DNA of 64,000 nucleotides from Paenibacillus sp. JDR-2. GTDB lineage: Bacteria; Bacillota; Bacilli; Paenibacillales; Paenibacillaceae. The stretch's first letter is position 1; every line of letters begins with the position of its first letter. Under the pieces are notes generated by a model. That model ran no database searches and was not told the DNA's origin. It saw nothing but the letters and a program-made list of their open reading frames with translations. Positions 10,472-18,963 of the stretch are shown here, piece after piece. Location: NCBI RefSeq assembly GCF_000023585.1, contig NC_012914.1, positions 3,440,001-3,504,000 on the forward strand, written 5' to 3'. A program made the position numbers and the translations under genes.

Positions 10472-11459
10472 GATTGTCCTTGTTACAGGAGGAAGCGGTT
10501 TTGTAGCTAGCTGGTGTATCGTGGAGTTGTTAAGACAAGGATATACGGTTCGTACTACGATCCGCGGCTTGTCCAAGGAGGCAGCCGTCCGAACGGCGAT
10601 CTCAGCTGTTATAGATCCGGAAGACCGATTATCGTTCTATCCGGCAGATCTGACGCAAGACGTTGGCTGGCTGGAGGCGATGCAGGGCTGCAAATATGTT
10701 CTTCACGTGGCTTCTCCGATGGAGGGTAGCGAAGCAGGTTTGATTGAAGCTGCAAGAGAGGGGACGCTTCGCGTGCTTCAGGCAGCCGTCAAAGCCGGAA
10801 TAGAACGGGTAGTGATGACCTCCTCCTGCGCGGCGATTACTCCATCGCCAGGACAAGACATTCAGCTTCTGGACGAAACCTTCTGGACTGATCCGGACAA
10901 TAAACTTCTTGACCCTTACCGCAGATCAAAGACATTGTCTGAACTTGCGGCATGGGATTTTATGAAGAAATACGGGAACGGGATGACACTTACTACGATT
11001 TTGCCTGGCGCGGTGTTTGGTCCCGTTATTATGAATGAGAAGTACGGCTCGGTGCAGGTGATAGGCCGCATGCTGGATGGCAAGGTTCCGGGAATTCCGC
11101 GAATCGGACTTGAGATCATTGATGTACGCGATCTTGCGGACATGCATATTCGCGCGATGACTTCAATCAAAGCTGCCGGAGAGCGATTTATCGCGGTGGG
11201 AGATTTCTTGTGGATGTCGGAGGTAGCCGAGCTGCTGCGGAACAAATTGGGCGAAAACGCTGCTAAGGTACCTACCCGTAAGCTGCCGGATTTCGTATTG
11301 CGAACGGTATCTTGGTTTCAATCGGACCTGCGTTCCATCGTTCCAATGCTGGGACGCAAATTCCGTCATACCCCGGCGAAAGCCCAGCGTATTCTAGGCT
11401 GGCAGTTCAGACCCGTTGAAGCAACAGTCGTGGATTGCGCGAACAGCTTGCTCAAATAA
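10464..11459 (+). CDS. NAD(P)-dependent epimerase/reductase, extended SDR family
   Basis: 331 residues with a Rossmann dinucleotide site TGGSGFVAS (8-16), a catalytic Ser in VMTSSCA (120-123) and the Tyr152-x3-Lys156 pair in DPYRRSK. The closest type I recognise is dihydroflavonol-4-reductase/cinnamoyl-CoA reductase-like, acting on aldehydes or ketones with NADPH; the bacterial substrate is unknown. The ATG at 10464 fits the family N terminus and overlaps the arsR stop, which implies translational coupling and regulation by that ArsR protein. Confidence 0.85.
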   Translation: MSEIVLVTGGSGFVASWCIVELLRQGYTVRTTIRGLSKEAAVRTAISAVIDPEDRLSFYPADLTQDVGWLEAMQGCKYVLHVASPMEGSEAGLIEAAREGTLRVLQAAVKAGIERVVMTSSCAAITPSPGQDIQLLDETFWTDPDNKLLDPYRRSKTLSELAAWDFMKKYGNGMTLTTILPGAVFGPVIMNEKYGSVQVIGRMLDGKVPGIPRIGLEIIDVRDLADMHIRAMTSIKAAGERFIAVGDFLWMSEVAELLRNKLGENAAKVPTRKLPDFVLRTVSWFQSDLRSIVPMLGRKFRHTPAKAQRILGWQFRPVEATVVDCANSLLK

Positions 11460-11465
11460 AGGAAT

Positions 11466-11491
11466 AAAAGCCGCCGATCAGCGGCTTTTTT
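11466..11491. terminator. bidirectional intrinsic terminator
   Basis: AAAAGCCGC (11466-11474) and GCGGCTTTT (11481-11489) form a perfect stem with a 6-nt loop, between the plus-strand reductase and the minus-strand GNAT gene. Confidence 0.85.
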
Positions 11492-11494
11492 CTG

Positions 11495-11965
11495 TTACAG
11501 ATGTTTTTCGTAAAACACGAGAGTCATTTTATCGTTTATTTCCTTTATTTCTCCCGTTCTTGCATAACCCAGCTTCTCGTACAGATAACAGTTTCCTTCC
11601 TCTTGCAGGATAGTATCCAGCTCCCATGACTTGGCATCGAAATAGATTTGTTCAATCCTTGCAAAGACTTTCTGGGCAATGCCTTTCCCTTGGTGTTCCG
11701 GCAATATAAATATCGGACTGACGCGATAGGTTTGATTATCCTTTGTTACCACTCTAATTGCGCCAACTGCAGCTTCCCCGGATTTAATCAAATAATAATC
11801 CGTAATTGATTGATTTAACCGAGTAATAATTCGCTCCACGGATTCATTGGCGGGACTTGTATCGAAATCCTGATATTTTTCCAATAGGGGCGTAAATGCT
11901 TTAAGTTGCATTTCATGAATACTCGCTGCATCTTTTAAGTCTGCTTTACTTAATGAGATTTCCAT
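11495..11965 (-). CDS. GNAT family N-acetyltransferase
   Basis: 156 residues of a single GNAT fold. The acetyl-CoA pyrophosphate loop is visible as LPEHQGKGIAQKVF, followed by the usual C-terminal CYLYEKLGYARTGE segment. An AGGAGG site sits about 8 nt before the ATG. It transfers an acetyl group to an amine, but the acceptor cannot be told from sequence. It stands alone, convergent with the reductase operon. Confidence 0.88.
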   Translation of the reverse strand: MEISLSKADLKDAASIHEMQLKAFTPLLEKYQDFDTSPANESVERIITRLNQSITDYYLIKSGEAAVGAIRVVTKDNQTYRVSPIFILPEHQGKGIAQKVFARIEQIYFDAKSWELDTILQEEGNCYLYEKLGYARTGEIKEINDKMTLVFYEKHL

Positions 11966-12161
11966 TAAATAAACCTCCTATTTGAGTGGTTTATTAGTTG
12001 ATGAGTGTTATTCGACGGTATATTCAAATAATCCTTGCAGGTTCATCTTAATAAATGCAAATAAATGTAAGGGATGTGAACATGATGCTACCCAAACGGC
12101 ATGAAGCAGTGTATACTTGCCCCAACCTCTAATCCTGAACGAACGAGGGAGGGCAATAGAC

Positions 12162-13934
12162 ATGCTGCTGGATGAGAGATATCTTACTCTATACGAGCGC
12201 TTCGGCGGTGAACCGGGTCCCGCTCAGGTAACCCTTGAGGAATTATCGGAAGTTTTATACTGCACGCCCCGCAATGCCAAGCTTATACTGAAAAAGCTTC
12301 AAAGCGAGCAGCTTATTGATTGGCTGCCGGGACTTGGAAGAGGACACCGGTCCAGGATAGCCTTCCATATTGAAAAAGAACCGTACTTAATGCAATATGC
12401 CGTTAATCTGGCGGAGCAAGGCGACTATAAACGGGCATTTGATGTCATTGCCCAATATGGCAACGGTACATCAGCCAAGCAGACCTTTTTGGAATGGCTG
12501 GATAATCAGTTTGGCTATAAGAAGGGGCAAGCGGAGGGAGGCGAGGATTGCAGAGATGCTTTGATTTTTCCCGTATTGAAAGCTCCTGTGACCCTTGATC
12601 CGGCTGACCTGCTATATTCCTTCGACTCCCATCTGATCCGCCAGATCAGCGACAGGCTGCTGCGATACGATGAGCAATTGGACAAAATTGTGCCTATGCT
12701 TGCACATAACTGGACTTCAAATGCGGATGCCACGGAATGGACGTTTTATCTTCGCAAAGGAATCCGGTTCCACAACGGTCAAGAGCTGACCTCTCGGGAT
12801 GTTAGGTTTACCTTGGAACGGTTACAGCATGATACGGCGAACAGCTGGCTGCTGCGCGAGGTGACATGCGTGGAAGCCGTTAGCTCTCGCGTGCTGCGCA
12901 TTAGGCTAAAAAAGGCCAACCGGATCTTTGACCGGTTCATGTGCTCTGCCGCCGCTAGCATCATCCCATATGAATTTGCCGGTATGGATGAAGAAGAGTT
13001 CTGGAGGCAGCCGATTGGCACAGGCCCATTCCAGCTTGCGAAATGGGCTAATGGACGGATCAAGCTAGAGGTTAACGATGTCTATTTTCAGGGACGGCCA
13101 TATTTGGATGAGGTCGAAGTTGTCATTATGCCCGAGGATTGCGGCAATGATTTGGATAAGCTGACTAAGGTACATCATAGTTTGGATACCATGAGAATGG
13201 ATAAAAGCATGACCAAGGATGATTGGCAGCAAATCGGAAAGTTGTGCCCTGGCTGTGTTCTCATGAGCTGGAATGTCGCGGTCGATAGGCCGCAGCAGTC
13301 CGCTGCCTTTCGTCATGCCGTTAGCAAAATTATTCGGCCTGGCGAAATGATTATGGAGCTTGGCGGCGAACGCGCGCTTCCTGCCTATGGTTTCAGACCG
13401 GAAGCAAGCTGCACGCAGACGCTAGAACCGATTCAGCCTGAGCAAATCCGCAAGCTTTTGCAGGAATCGGGTTATTGCGGAGAGATTTTGCGGATCGCTT
13501 TCCATTCGAAATATAACGATGACGGACGATGGGTCATTGATCGATTGGCTGAATGGGGTATTCAATTGGAGATGCTGCCGTACGGGGACGCGTTGCAAGC
13601 CGATGTCTGCATCTCAGGGCTGGTCTTTCCCGAAGATGAAGTTTGCGAGATCGAAGCTTATGAGCATCGCGATTGCGTAATGCAGTCTTATTTTGACAAA
13701 GAAAACAAAGCATGGATACTAAGCCGGATCGATGCGGCGGTTGGCGCCGAATCCAAGCAACAGCGCCGCCAGCAGCTGAGAGAAATCGAAGAGCGTCTTC
13801 GCGAAGAAGCGCTTGTCTTGTTCCTGCATCACAGGCGTCTCAGCACGTATCTGCATCCTTCCGTTCGGGGTGTCAGCTTGAATCCGCTAGGGTGGATTGA
13901 CTTCAAGGATATTTGGCTGGAGCAGCATGATTAA
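12162..13934 (+). CDS. SgrR-like regulator: winged helix plus solute-binding domain
   Basis: 590 residues from ATG 12162, chosen because GAGGGAGGG (12145-12153) is 8 nt upstream; the frame extends a little further upstream to a TTG with no ribosome site. Residues 1 to about 90 form an SgrR-type winged helix (LEELSEVLYCTPRNAKLILKKLQ). Residues about 130 to 560 resemble the peptide/oligopeptide-binding family SBP_bac_5 (WTFYLRKGIRFHNGQELTSRDVRFTLERL). There is no signal peptide, so the binding domain acts in the cytoplasm as a sensor. No transporter gene is adjacent, so its target is unknown. Confidence 0.85.
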   Translation: MLLDERYLTLYERFGGEPGPAQVTLEELSEVLYCTPRNAKLILKKLQSEQLIDWLPGLGRGHRSRIAFHIEKEPYLMQYAVNLAEQGDYKRAFDVIAQYGNGTSAKQTFLEWLDNQFGYKKGQAEGGEDCRDALIFPVLKAPVTLDPADLLYSFDSHLIRQISDRLLRYDEQLDKIVPMLAHNWTSNADATEWTFYLRKGIRFHNGQELTSRDVRFTLERLQHDTANSWLLREVTCVEAVSSRVLRIRLKKANRIFDRFMCSAAASIIPYEFAGMDEEEFWRQPIGTGPFQLAKWANGRIKLEVNDVYFQGRPYLDEVEVVIMPEDCGNDLDKLTKVHHSLDTMRMDKSMTKDDWQQIGKLCPGCVLMSWNVAVDRPQQSAAFRHAVSKIIRPGEMIMELGGERALPAYGFRPEASCTQTLEPIQPEQIRKLLQESGYCGEILRIAFHSKYNDDGRWVIDRLAEWGIQLEMLPYGDALQADVCISGLVFPEDEVCEIEAYEHRDCVMQSYFDKENKAWILSRIDAAVGAESKQQRRQQLREIEERLREEALVLFLHHRRLSTYLHPSVRGVSLNPLGWIDFKDIWLEQHD

Positions 13935-13962
13935 TAGAAATGAGATAAAGCAGCCGTTACGC

Positions 13963-13994
13963 AAAGCAGTCTCGCTACGCGAGGCTGCTTTTTT
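13963..13994 (+). terminator. intrinsic terminator
   Basis: AAAGCAG-T-CTCGC pairs with GCGAG-G-CTGCTTT (one G-T wobble), followed by a T6 run, about 30 nt after the SgrR-like gene. Confidence 0.8.
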
Positions 13995-14182
13995 CATGGA
14001 AAAAATTACAATAAAAAATTTGCGGAAAACTGCACATATTTATCGATTTGTTACGTCTGATAGATGAGGATGTCATCTTAATGGTTGTACTGAAAATATT
14101 TACTTCTAGTATTTACGCGGCTGTTGCATTTATAATGGGCTATCATCGAAAAGGTGAAGTCCGCAAAGAAAGGATGGAACTT

Positions 14183-15223
14183 GTGAAGAAATTTTTTGGT
14201 ATTGTAGGTGTCTTTATTCTCGTATGGGCAATTATCTCGGGTATCTTTATGTTCTTTACAGATTCCGGATATCGTCTTCGGGCGATGGCAGCGGAGACCA
14301 TATTATCGTCTCAACACCGGCAGTGGGCGAAGTACACTTTTTTACCGCAAAGTGACTTGGACGCTATGCTTGAAAATATAAATAATCCGAGTTACGTGAA
14401 CAGCGCCTCGGGATCGGGCGATTTAGGCGGCATGGTGAACGTAAAGTCGGATAAGGATTTGTACGTGCATGTGGAGTCGATTGAAAGCTATACCAATCCT
14501 ACGCATAACTACAAAGGAAAAATCATCACGATCTCCAATCCGAATCGGGTAAAGCTAGTTAGCTCGAAGCTGAGTGACCATGGCGAACAAATCTTTGTTA
14601 TCGCGAAGCGGGCGAAAGCTCTTGCCGCCATTAACGCGAGTGGTTTTGTCGATTTGGATGGGCATGGCAACGGTGGAGCTTCTACCGGTGTCGTTATTGA
14701 AGACGGCGTTATTAAAAGCCAGAATAAGAACACTAAAGAGTTCGTAGCGGGCATAACCAAAGATGGCGTGATGATTACCGGCAAGTACAGCGCGAATGAA
14801 TTGGTTAATCTCGGAGTACAATATGCAGCAGGCTTTAAACCGCAGTTAATCGTAAACGGTCAAAAGATGGTTGAAGGCGACGGCGGTTGGGGCTGGGGTC
14901 CGCGTACGGCAATTGGCCAAAAAGCCGATGGCAGCATCATCTTTGTCGTTATTGACGGCCGTCAGACCCGTTCGGTTGGCGCGAGTATCAAAGAAGTACA
15001 GGATTTGCTCTACGAACGTGGAGCTGTAAATGCCATGTGTATGGATGGCGGTTCTTCCTCTTCGATGTATTTTAACGGCGATAACATTACGATTCCTTCT
15101 TCCCGCAATAATATTCCCCGTTATCTGCCGAATATTTGGGCGTTGATTCCGCAAGCCGGAGATACCCTTCACGTTGATGTGGACGGGAAAGACGTAACTT
15201 CGTTTGAAGGTCTTGGCTTGTAA
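14183..15223 (+). CDS. membrane-anchored phosphodiester glycosidase (NAGPA domain) protein
   Basis: 346 residues from GTG 14183, preceded by AAAGG with 9-nt spacing; the same frame is open further up, and ATG 14081 or TTG 14048 are alternatives that would add another hydrophobic stretch. One transmembrane helix near the start (FFGIVGVFILVWAIISGIFMFF) anchors an extracellular domain of the NAGPA family (related to the uncovering enzyme N-acetylglucosamine-1-phosphodiester alpha-N-acetylglucosaminidase). Family motifs are AAINASGF, GASTGVVIEDG, WGWGPRTAIGQ and CMDGGSSSSMYFNG. In Bacillota such proteins are linked to exopolysaccharide or wall polymers; the substrate here is unknown. Confidence 0.82.
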   Translation: MKKFFGIVGVFILVWAIISGIFMFFTDSGYRLRAMAAETILSSQHRQWAKYTFLPQSDLDAMLENINNPSYVNSASGSGDLGGMVNVKSDKDLYVHVESIESYTNPTHNYKGKIITISNPNRVKLVSSKLSDHGEQIFVIAKRAKALAAINASGFVDLDGHGNGGASTGVVIEDGVIKSQNKNTKEFVAGITKDGVMITGKYSANELVNLGVQYAAGFKPQLIVNGQKMVEGDGGWGWGPRTAIGQKADGSIIFVVIDGRQTRSVGASIKEVQDLLYERGAVNAMCMDGGSSSSMYFNGDNITIPSSRNNIPRYLPNIWALIPQAGDTLHVDVDGKDVTSFEGLGL

Positions 15224-15238
15224 AATGTGTTTGCAAAT

Positions 15239-15274
15239 CCCTGTTGGAATGGCGACATTCCTTCAGGTTTTTTT
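15239..15274 (+). terminator. intrinsic terminator
   Basis: CCTG-TT-GGAATG pairs with CATTCC-TT-CAGG around a GCGA loop and is followed by eight T, just after the NAGPA-domain gene. Confidence 0.85.
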
Positions 15275-15331
15275 TATTATCGAAATTATTGAAGCTAACC
15301 ATCGAATACTCTCCATAATCGTCTTGAGCCA

Positions 15332-15356
15332 TAGTTGTTATAATGAAACAACTATA
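15332..15356. promoter_or_regulatory. perfect 9-bp inverted repeat over a putative -10 box
   Basis: ATAGTTGTT (15332-15340) and AACAACTAT (15348-15356) are exact inverse copies around a 7-nt centre, and TATAAT (15340-15345) overlaps the left arm. It ends 4 nt before the AAGGAG site of the DinB-like gene. The arrangement suggests an operator, though it could also fold in RNA. Confidence 0.5.
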
Positions 15357-15373
15357 GGGAAGGAGCGATAAGC

Positions 15374-15880
15374 ATGATAACAAGAACCGTTGCCGTTGCG
15401 CAACTTGGTAAGTATGTTGAATCGGTGCCTTTGCAATTAAGAGCTTGGTCTGAGGAAAAAATGATCACGCCGAGGGCTGTTGGAAAGTGGTCACCACTTC
15501 AAATTCTCGGGCATCTTTGCGATTCGGCGATCCATAATTGCAGAAGAATCGTTGAGGCTCCTTCAGCAGAAGGACCCTATGCTATTACTTCATATAACCA
15601 GGACAAATGGGTGGAAGCTCAGCAGTATGCATCGGCACCGGTCGACGAGATTATTGCCTTATGGGAAAGTTTGAACCGCGCGATGGTGAGAGTGATCGCT
15701 GCAGTGTCTGTTGATACGTTAACGTCATGCAACATCCTGCTGCCAAACGGCGAGACGCATACGTTGGAATGGCTGGTAAAAGATTATGTTGAGCATTTGG
15801 AGCATCATCTTAAGCAAATCTCTCCGGATTTATTATTAGGGGAAGAGGCCGTCTCAAAAGGGGTTCGCTCGCTAGAGTAA
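15374..15880 (+). CDS. DinB family protein
   Basis: 168 residues of a DinB-like four-helix bundle. Likely metal-binding histidines lie in QILGHLCDSAIHN and in the C-terminal VEHLEHHLKQI. Members are either damage-inducible proteins of unknown chemistry or thiol (bacillithiol/mycothiol)-dependent transferases. The ATG follows AAGGAG with good spacing. It is a single gene with its own candidate promoter and palindrome upstream and a strong terminator downstream. Confidence 0.82.
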   Translation: MITRTVAVAQLGKYVESVPLQLRAWSEEKMITPRAVGKWSPLQILGHLCDSAIHNCRRIVEAPSAEGPYAITSYNQDKWVEAQQYASAPVDEIIALWESLNRAMVRVIAAVSVDTLTSCNILLPNGETHTLEWLVKDYVEHLEHHLKQISPDLLLGEEAVSKGVRSLE

Positions 15881-15901
15881 CGGCTCGCCTTAGTAAATTG
15901 A

Positions 15902-15944
15902 TAAAATAGCGCTGCAGAGAGTTATCCCTGCAGCGCTATTTTTC
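15902..15944. terminator. intrinsic terminator
   Basis: ATAGCGCTGCAG and CTGCAGCGCTAT form a perfect 12-bp stem with a 10-nt loop and flanking A and T runs, after the DinB gene. Confidence 0.85.
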
Positions 15945-16250
15945 GATTTTGCTCCTTTATAGCTTTCTTCAGCAAATTGTGGGCAAGCGAAAGCCACCCG
16001 ACCTCTAGGCTAACTTTCGGTAAGCCTAGAAGCAGGAACCGGCGGAATCCCCGGTTATTCTTGATTTGGCCAAACACACTTTCTGGTTCATGCATGCGTC
16101 GAACCGACAAGGCATGTCCATCCTCAAAAAGCACTGCTTGTAGGCATAAATGATGACCTTCATAAGCATTTTGGGGTGGTAGCTATCTCGGCCACCTCCG
16201 GGATATTTAACAAGGATCGGCTTCTTGTTGTTTTGTCCTTAAAGCATTTC
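15922..16250 (-). pseudogene. IS1182-family transposase remnant with internal deletion
   Basis: On the minus strand, the stretch at about 16140-16250 encodes PGGGRDSYHPKMLMKVIIYAY, the typical N-terminal block of IS1182-type transposases. It is followed almost at once, in another frame, by the C-terminal block (ESVFGQIKNNRGFRRFL, then LPKVSLEVGWLSLAHNLLKKA). The whole central catalytic part is missing and an in-frame stop lies upstream of the N-terminal block. It cannot be active. It marks an old insertion in this otherwise gene-free stretch. Confidence 0.75.
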
Positions 16251-16414
16251 ATTGACAGGTTAATGGCAAACGGAGCATTTTAATGATTCTGGAGAAGCGT
16301 TAGCGGTCGCTTTTGTGAAGGGATTCCAACCTTACCTCTTTGATTCAAGGAATCCCTGAGCAATGGCGATTGGAAGAACATTAAAATGCGCAGGCTGCTG
16401 TTTAACCCAAACCA

Positions 16415-16480
16415 AAATAAAAAAGGGGGGTGTCCCATTCGTCATATTAATGACTTATGGGACACCCCCCTTTTTTATTT
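16415..16480. repeat. 66-bp long perfect hairpin element
   Basis: A perfect 24-bp inverted repeat (16415-16438 and 16457-16480; the left arm carries six A then six G, the right arm six C then six T) encloses a smaller one (GTCAT 16441-16445 / ATGAC 16450-16454). No gene ends close by, apart from the transposase remnant, which ends on its other side. A diverged copy of the central 38 bp lies in inverted orientation at 22137-22173. It looks like a MITE-like or fused IS-end element and could also stop transcription in both directions. Confidence 0.7.
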
Positions 16481-16591
16481 AGTTATGAGAGCATTATTGT
16501 ACATAACCTGACGTATTTTTTAGGAAATGTGCACCAAGCACAATTTAAAGAACGACTTTTAGCATCTCATCTATATTTGATGTTAGTAATA

Positions 16592-16620
16592 TTGACGCAA
16601 AAATGACAATGACCTATATT
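16592..16620 (+). promoter_or_regulatory. sigma-A type promoter of the BMP lipoprotein gene
   Basis: TTGACG (16592-16597), a 17-nt spacer and TATATT (16615-16620), 62 nt upstream of the start codon. Spacing is ideal for the vegetative sigma factor. Confidence 0.65.
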
Positions 16621-16682
16621 ACCTCTAAGCTTTCCGAAATGATAGGTAGCATTCGTTCGGCAAATTGGGGGAGGGTCTTGGC

Positions 16683-17789
16683 ATGAAGAAGCTCATTATG
16701 GTCGCAGCGGCAGCATTGCTAGTCTTTATGGCTGGTTGCTCGAAGGAAACAAAGACGAATTCAACGGGAGCAGAAGCTGTCACTGACGGAGACAAGACAA
16801 AGCCAAGAGTAGCTTTTGTCTACCTGGGCGTTCCGGGGGACGGAGGTTGGACTTACGAGCATGATCAAGGACGCAAGATGATGGAAGAGGAGCTTGGCCT
16901 TACCGCAACGACGGTCGAGAACGTACCGGAAGGAGCAGATGCCGAGCGCGTATTCGAAGAGCTTGCCGAGAAGAACGATATTATTTTCGGCACAAGCTTT
17001 GGCTACATGGATGCCATGGTTGCCGTAGCAAAGAAGCATCCCGATGTAAAGTTCCTTCACGCCAGCGGCTATAAAACCTCGGACAATCTCGGCACCTATC
17101 TGGGCAAGGAATACCAAAGCGCTTATCTTGTAGGGATGGCGGCAGGCAAAATGACGAAAAACAATCATCTCGGCTATGTAGGGGCTTACCCGATTCCGGA
17201 GGTGATCTATACGATCAACGCGTTCGCGCTAGGCGTACAAAGCGTTAACCCGGAAGCGAAGGTAGACGTCGTGTGGAGCAATACGTGGTTTGATCCAACA
17301 GCCGAGCGTCAGGCGGCAACAAGCTTGCTCGACAAAGGCGTAGACGTCTTGGCCGCTTATCAGGATTCGCCGGCAAGCATTCAAGCTGCTGCCGAACGCG
17401 GGGTATGGGGAATCGGCAATGACTCGGATATGAGCAAATACGCGCCGGATTATTATATTTCCAATCCGAAGTGGAACTGGGGTCCTTATTACGTGCAGAC
17501 GGTAAAAGCCGTTATGGACGGCACTTGGAAGTCCGAAAGCTATTTCGGTTCCATGAAGGACGGCATCACGGACATCGCGCCGTTTGGCAAGAACGTTCCG
17601 CAGGATGTCAAAGACCTCGCAGAAGCGAAGAAGAAAGAGATTTTAGGCGGCAGCTTTGATGTGTTTAACGGACCGATCGCCGATCAGAGCGGAACGGAAA
17701 AAGTGCCACAAGGCAAAGAGATGACCGTAGACGAGATTTTGAACATGAACTGGTTCGTCAAAGGCATTGAAGGGACCATACCGCAATAG
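16683..17789 (+). CDS. BMP family ABC transporter substrate-binding lipoprotein
   Basis: 368 residues. A signal peptide ends in a lipobox (MAGC), then a Ser/Thr linker and a PnrA/Med-like BMP domain (about 35-330; VAFVYLGVPGDGGWTYEHDQG near the start). Known BMP proteins bind nucleosides or related ligands for an ABC importer, or act as free regulators. The ATG at 16683 follows GGGGGAGGG at 8 nt. No permease or ATPase gene is nearby; instead the next gene, 27 nt on, is a Rieske oxygenase. This suggests that the ligand is, or is related to, the oxygenase substrate, or that the partner transporter lies elsewhere. Confidence 0.88.
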   Translation: MKKLIMVAAAALLVFMAGCSKETKTNSTGAEAVTDGDKTKPRVAFVYLGVPGDGGWTYEHDQGRKMMEEELGLTATTVENVPEGADAERVFEELAEKNDIIFGTSFGYMDAMVAVAKKHPDVKFLHASGYKTSDNLGTYLGKEYQSAYLVGMAAGKMTKNNHLGYVGAYPIPEVIYTINAFALGVQSVNPEAKVDVVWSNTWFDPTAERQAATSLLDKGVDVLAAYQDSPASIQAAAERGVWGIGNDSDMSKYAPDYYISNPKWNWGPYYVQTVKAVMDGTWKSESYFGSMKDGITDIAPFGKNVPQDVKDLAEAKKKEILGGSFDVFNGPIADQSGTEKVPQGKEMTVDEILNMNWFVKGIEGTIPQ

Positions 17790-17816
17790 TCCAAGACGGA
17801 AGGGGAAGTGGCTGGC

Positions 17817-18794
17817 ATGATAAGAAAAGATCCCGTACTCGAGCATGAATGGCATCCGGTAGCGATTGCCGCCGATGTCAGCGACACTCCCAAGCAGGTC
17901 ATTGTTTTGGGAGAAAAAGTCGTGATTTTCCGCACGAAGCAAGGTGTTAAAGCCATGAAGGACCTTTGTATTCATCGCGGCGTCCCTCTGTCGCTTGGGC
18001 GCGTGGACAATGACGAGATCGTCTGCGCTTACCATGGCTGGAGGTATGACGGTGACGGGCGATGCGTCTGCATTCCGGCAATGCCCAAATCGCAGGCGAT
18101 TCCGCTCAAAGCGAAAACGCAAACGTATTTGTGTCTGGAACGGTACGGTTTTGTCTGGGTCTGCCTTGGAGAACCAAAGGAGGAATACCCGCCGCTTGAG
18201 GGGAAAGTGGAGGAGGAGCTTCTGCCAATCTGGATGGGACCTTATCCGGTCCAAGCATCCGCTCCGCGTGTCATCGAGAATTTCCTGGATGTCTCGCATC
18301 TCATGTTTGTGCATGAAGGGCTGCTTGGCGACAGCGAATTTGCCGAGATTAACGACTACAATGTACATCAAATAGACGGGGCGCTTGTTACGGATGAGAT
18401 TGTCGTCTACCAGCCCGATCCTGACGGACGCGAAATAGGCGTAGATAACCGGTATATCTATGAAATCTATGCGCCATGCTGCGTCAAACTGGTGAAGGGT
18501 AGTGTTGGCTCTGACGAGATCTTTCATTTGTTCTTGATTGTTCTCCCGGAGACGGAAACGACCTGTACGGCGTTTATGCTGCAGCTTCGCAACTATGCGC
18601 CGGAGATTCCGGATCAGGTGTTTATCGATTTCCAGAATACGCTGCTCGAGCAGGACAAACGAATTGTCGAAGAGCAAAAGCCGGAGCTGCTGCCGCTCGA
18701 TCTGCAGGCGGAGCTGCATCTCAAATGCGACCGCGTCGCCATTGCTTACCGGCGCAGATTGAAGGAGCTAGGCGTAACGATCGGAACCGAATAA
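17817..18794 (+). CDS. Rieske 2Fe-2S ring-hydroxylating oxygenase, catalytic subunit
   Basis: 325 residues. The N-terminal Rieske domain has the C-x-H ... C-x2-H ligand set (CIHRG and CAYHGW, about residues 50-70). The C-terminal domain has the mononuclear iron motif in ENFLDVSHLMFVHEG (Asp, then two His). Such enzymes use O2 and electrons from a reductase to hydroxylate or demethylate aromatic or alicyclic compounds, as in the vanillate demethylase group. No reductase partner is encoded nearby. The ATG at 17817 is preferred over an upstream GTG because AGGGG is 11 nt ahead. It is cotranscribed with the BMP lipoprotein gene. Confidence 0.88.
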   Translation: MIRKDPVLEHEWHPVAIAADVSDTPKQVIVLGEKVVIFRTKQGVKAMKDLCIHRGVPLSLGRVDNDEIVCAYHGWRYDGDGRCVCIPAMPKSQAIPLKAKTQTYLCLERYGFVWVCLGEPKEEYPPLEGKVEEELLPIWMGPYPVQASAPRVIENFLDVSHLMFVHEGLLGDSEFAEINDYNVHQIDGALVTDEIVVYQPDPDGREIGVDNRYIYEIYAPCCVKLVKGSVGSDEIFHLFLIVLPETETTCTAFMLQLRNYAPEIPDQVFIDFQNTLLEQDKRIVEEQKPELLPLDLQAELHLKCDRVAIAYRRRLKELGVTIGTE

Positions 18795-18797
18795 GTT

Positions 18798-18849
18798 AAA
18801 AATAAACGCCAATATCCAAGCTTCGGGCTGGATATTGGCGTTTATTTTT
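18798..18849. terminator. long perfect bidirectional terminator
   Basis: Perfect 20-bp arms at 18798-18817 and 18830-18849 with a 12-nt loop and A/T ends. The stem sequence (CGCCAATATCC / GGATATTGGCG) is shared with the terminator at 24577-24626, so it belongs to a small repeated terminator type. Confidence 0.85.
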
Positions 18850-18867
18850 AAGACATCCATAAAATTC

Positions 18868-18911
18868 TTGATAACAGAATATAAAGAGTTTAATATACCC
18901 ATGGGGGGTAT
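18868..18911 (+). promoter_or_regulatory. promoter overlapped by a CsoR-like copper operator
   Basis: TTGATA (18868-18873), a 17-nt spacer and TAATAT (18891-18896) form a good promoter. The 17-bp sequence at 18895-18911 (ATACCC, 5 nt, GGGTAT) overlaps the -10 end. It matches the CsoR operator type known from the copZA promoter of B. subtilis in both arms and in its G-rich centre. This predicts repression by CsoR and release by Cu(I) for the operon that begins at 18964. No csoR gene is in the window. Confidence 0.6.
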
Positions 18912-18963
18912 TCCTCTAAGTTAAAGAAGGCATCTGATCCGTATTATTCATTGGAGGCAAAAG

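Noticed and set aside
16415..16480. Reading the long hairpin as an ordinary gene terminator
   Set aside because: No intact gene ends nearby, and its perfect 24-bp arms and second copy fit a repeat element better.
17643..18719. A 358-codon open frame on the minus strand
   Set aside because: It lies fully opposite the BMP lipoprotein and Rieske genes, which have clear motifs and ribosome sites; it is rich in Arg, Phe and Leu with no recognisable domain and is a codon-bias shadow.
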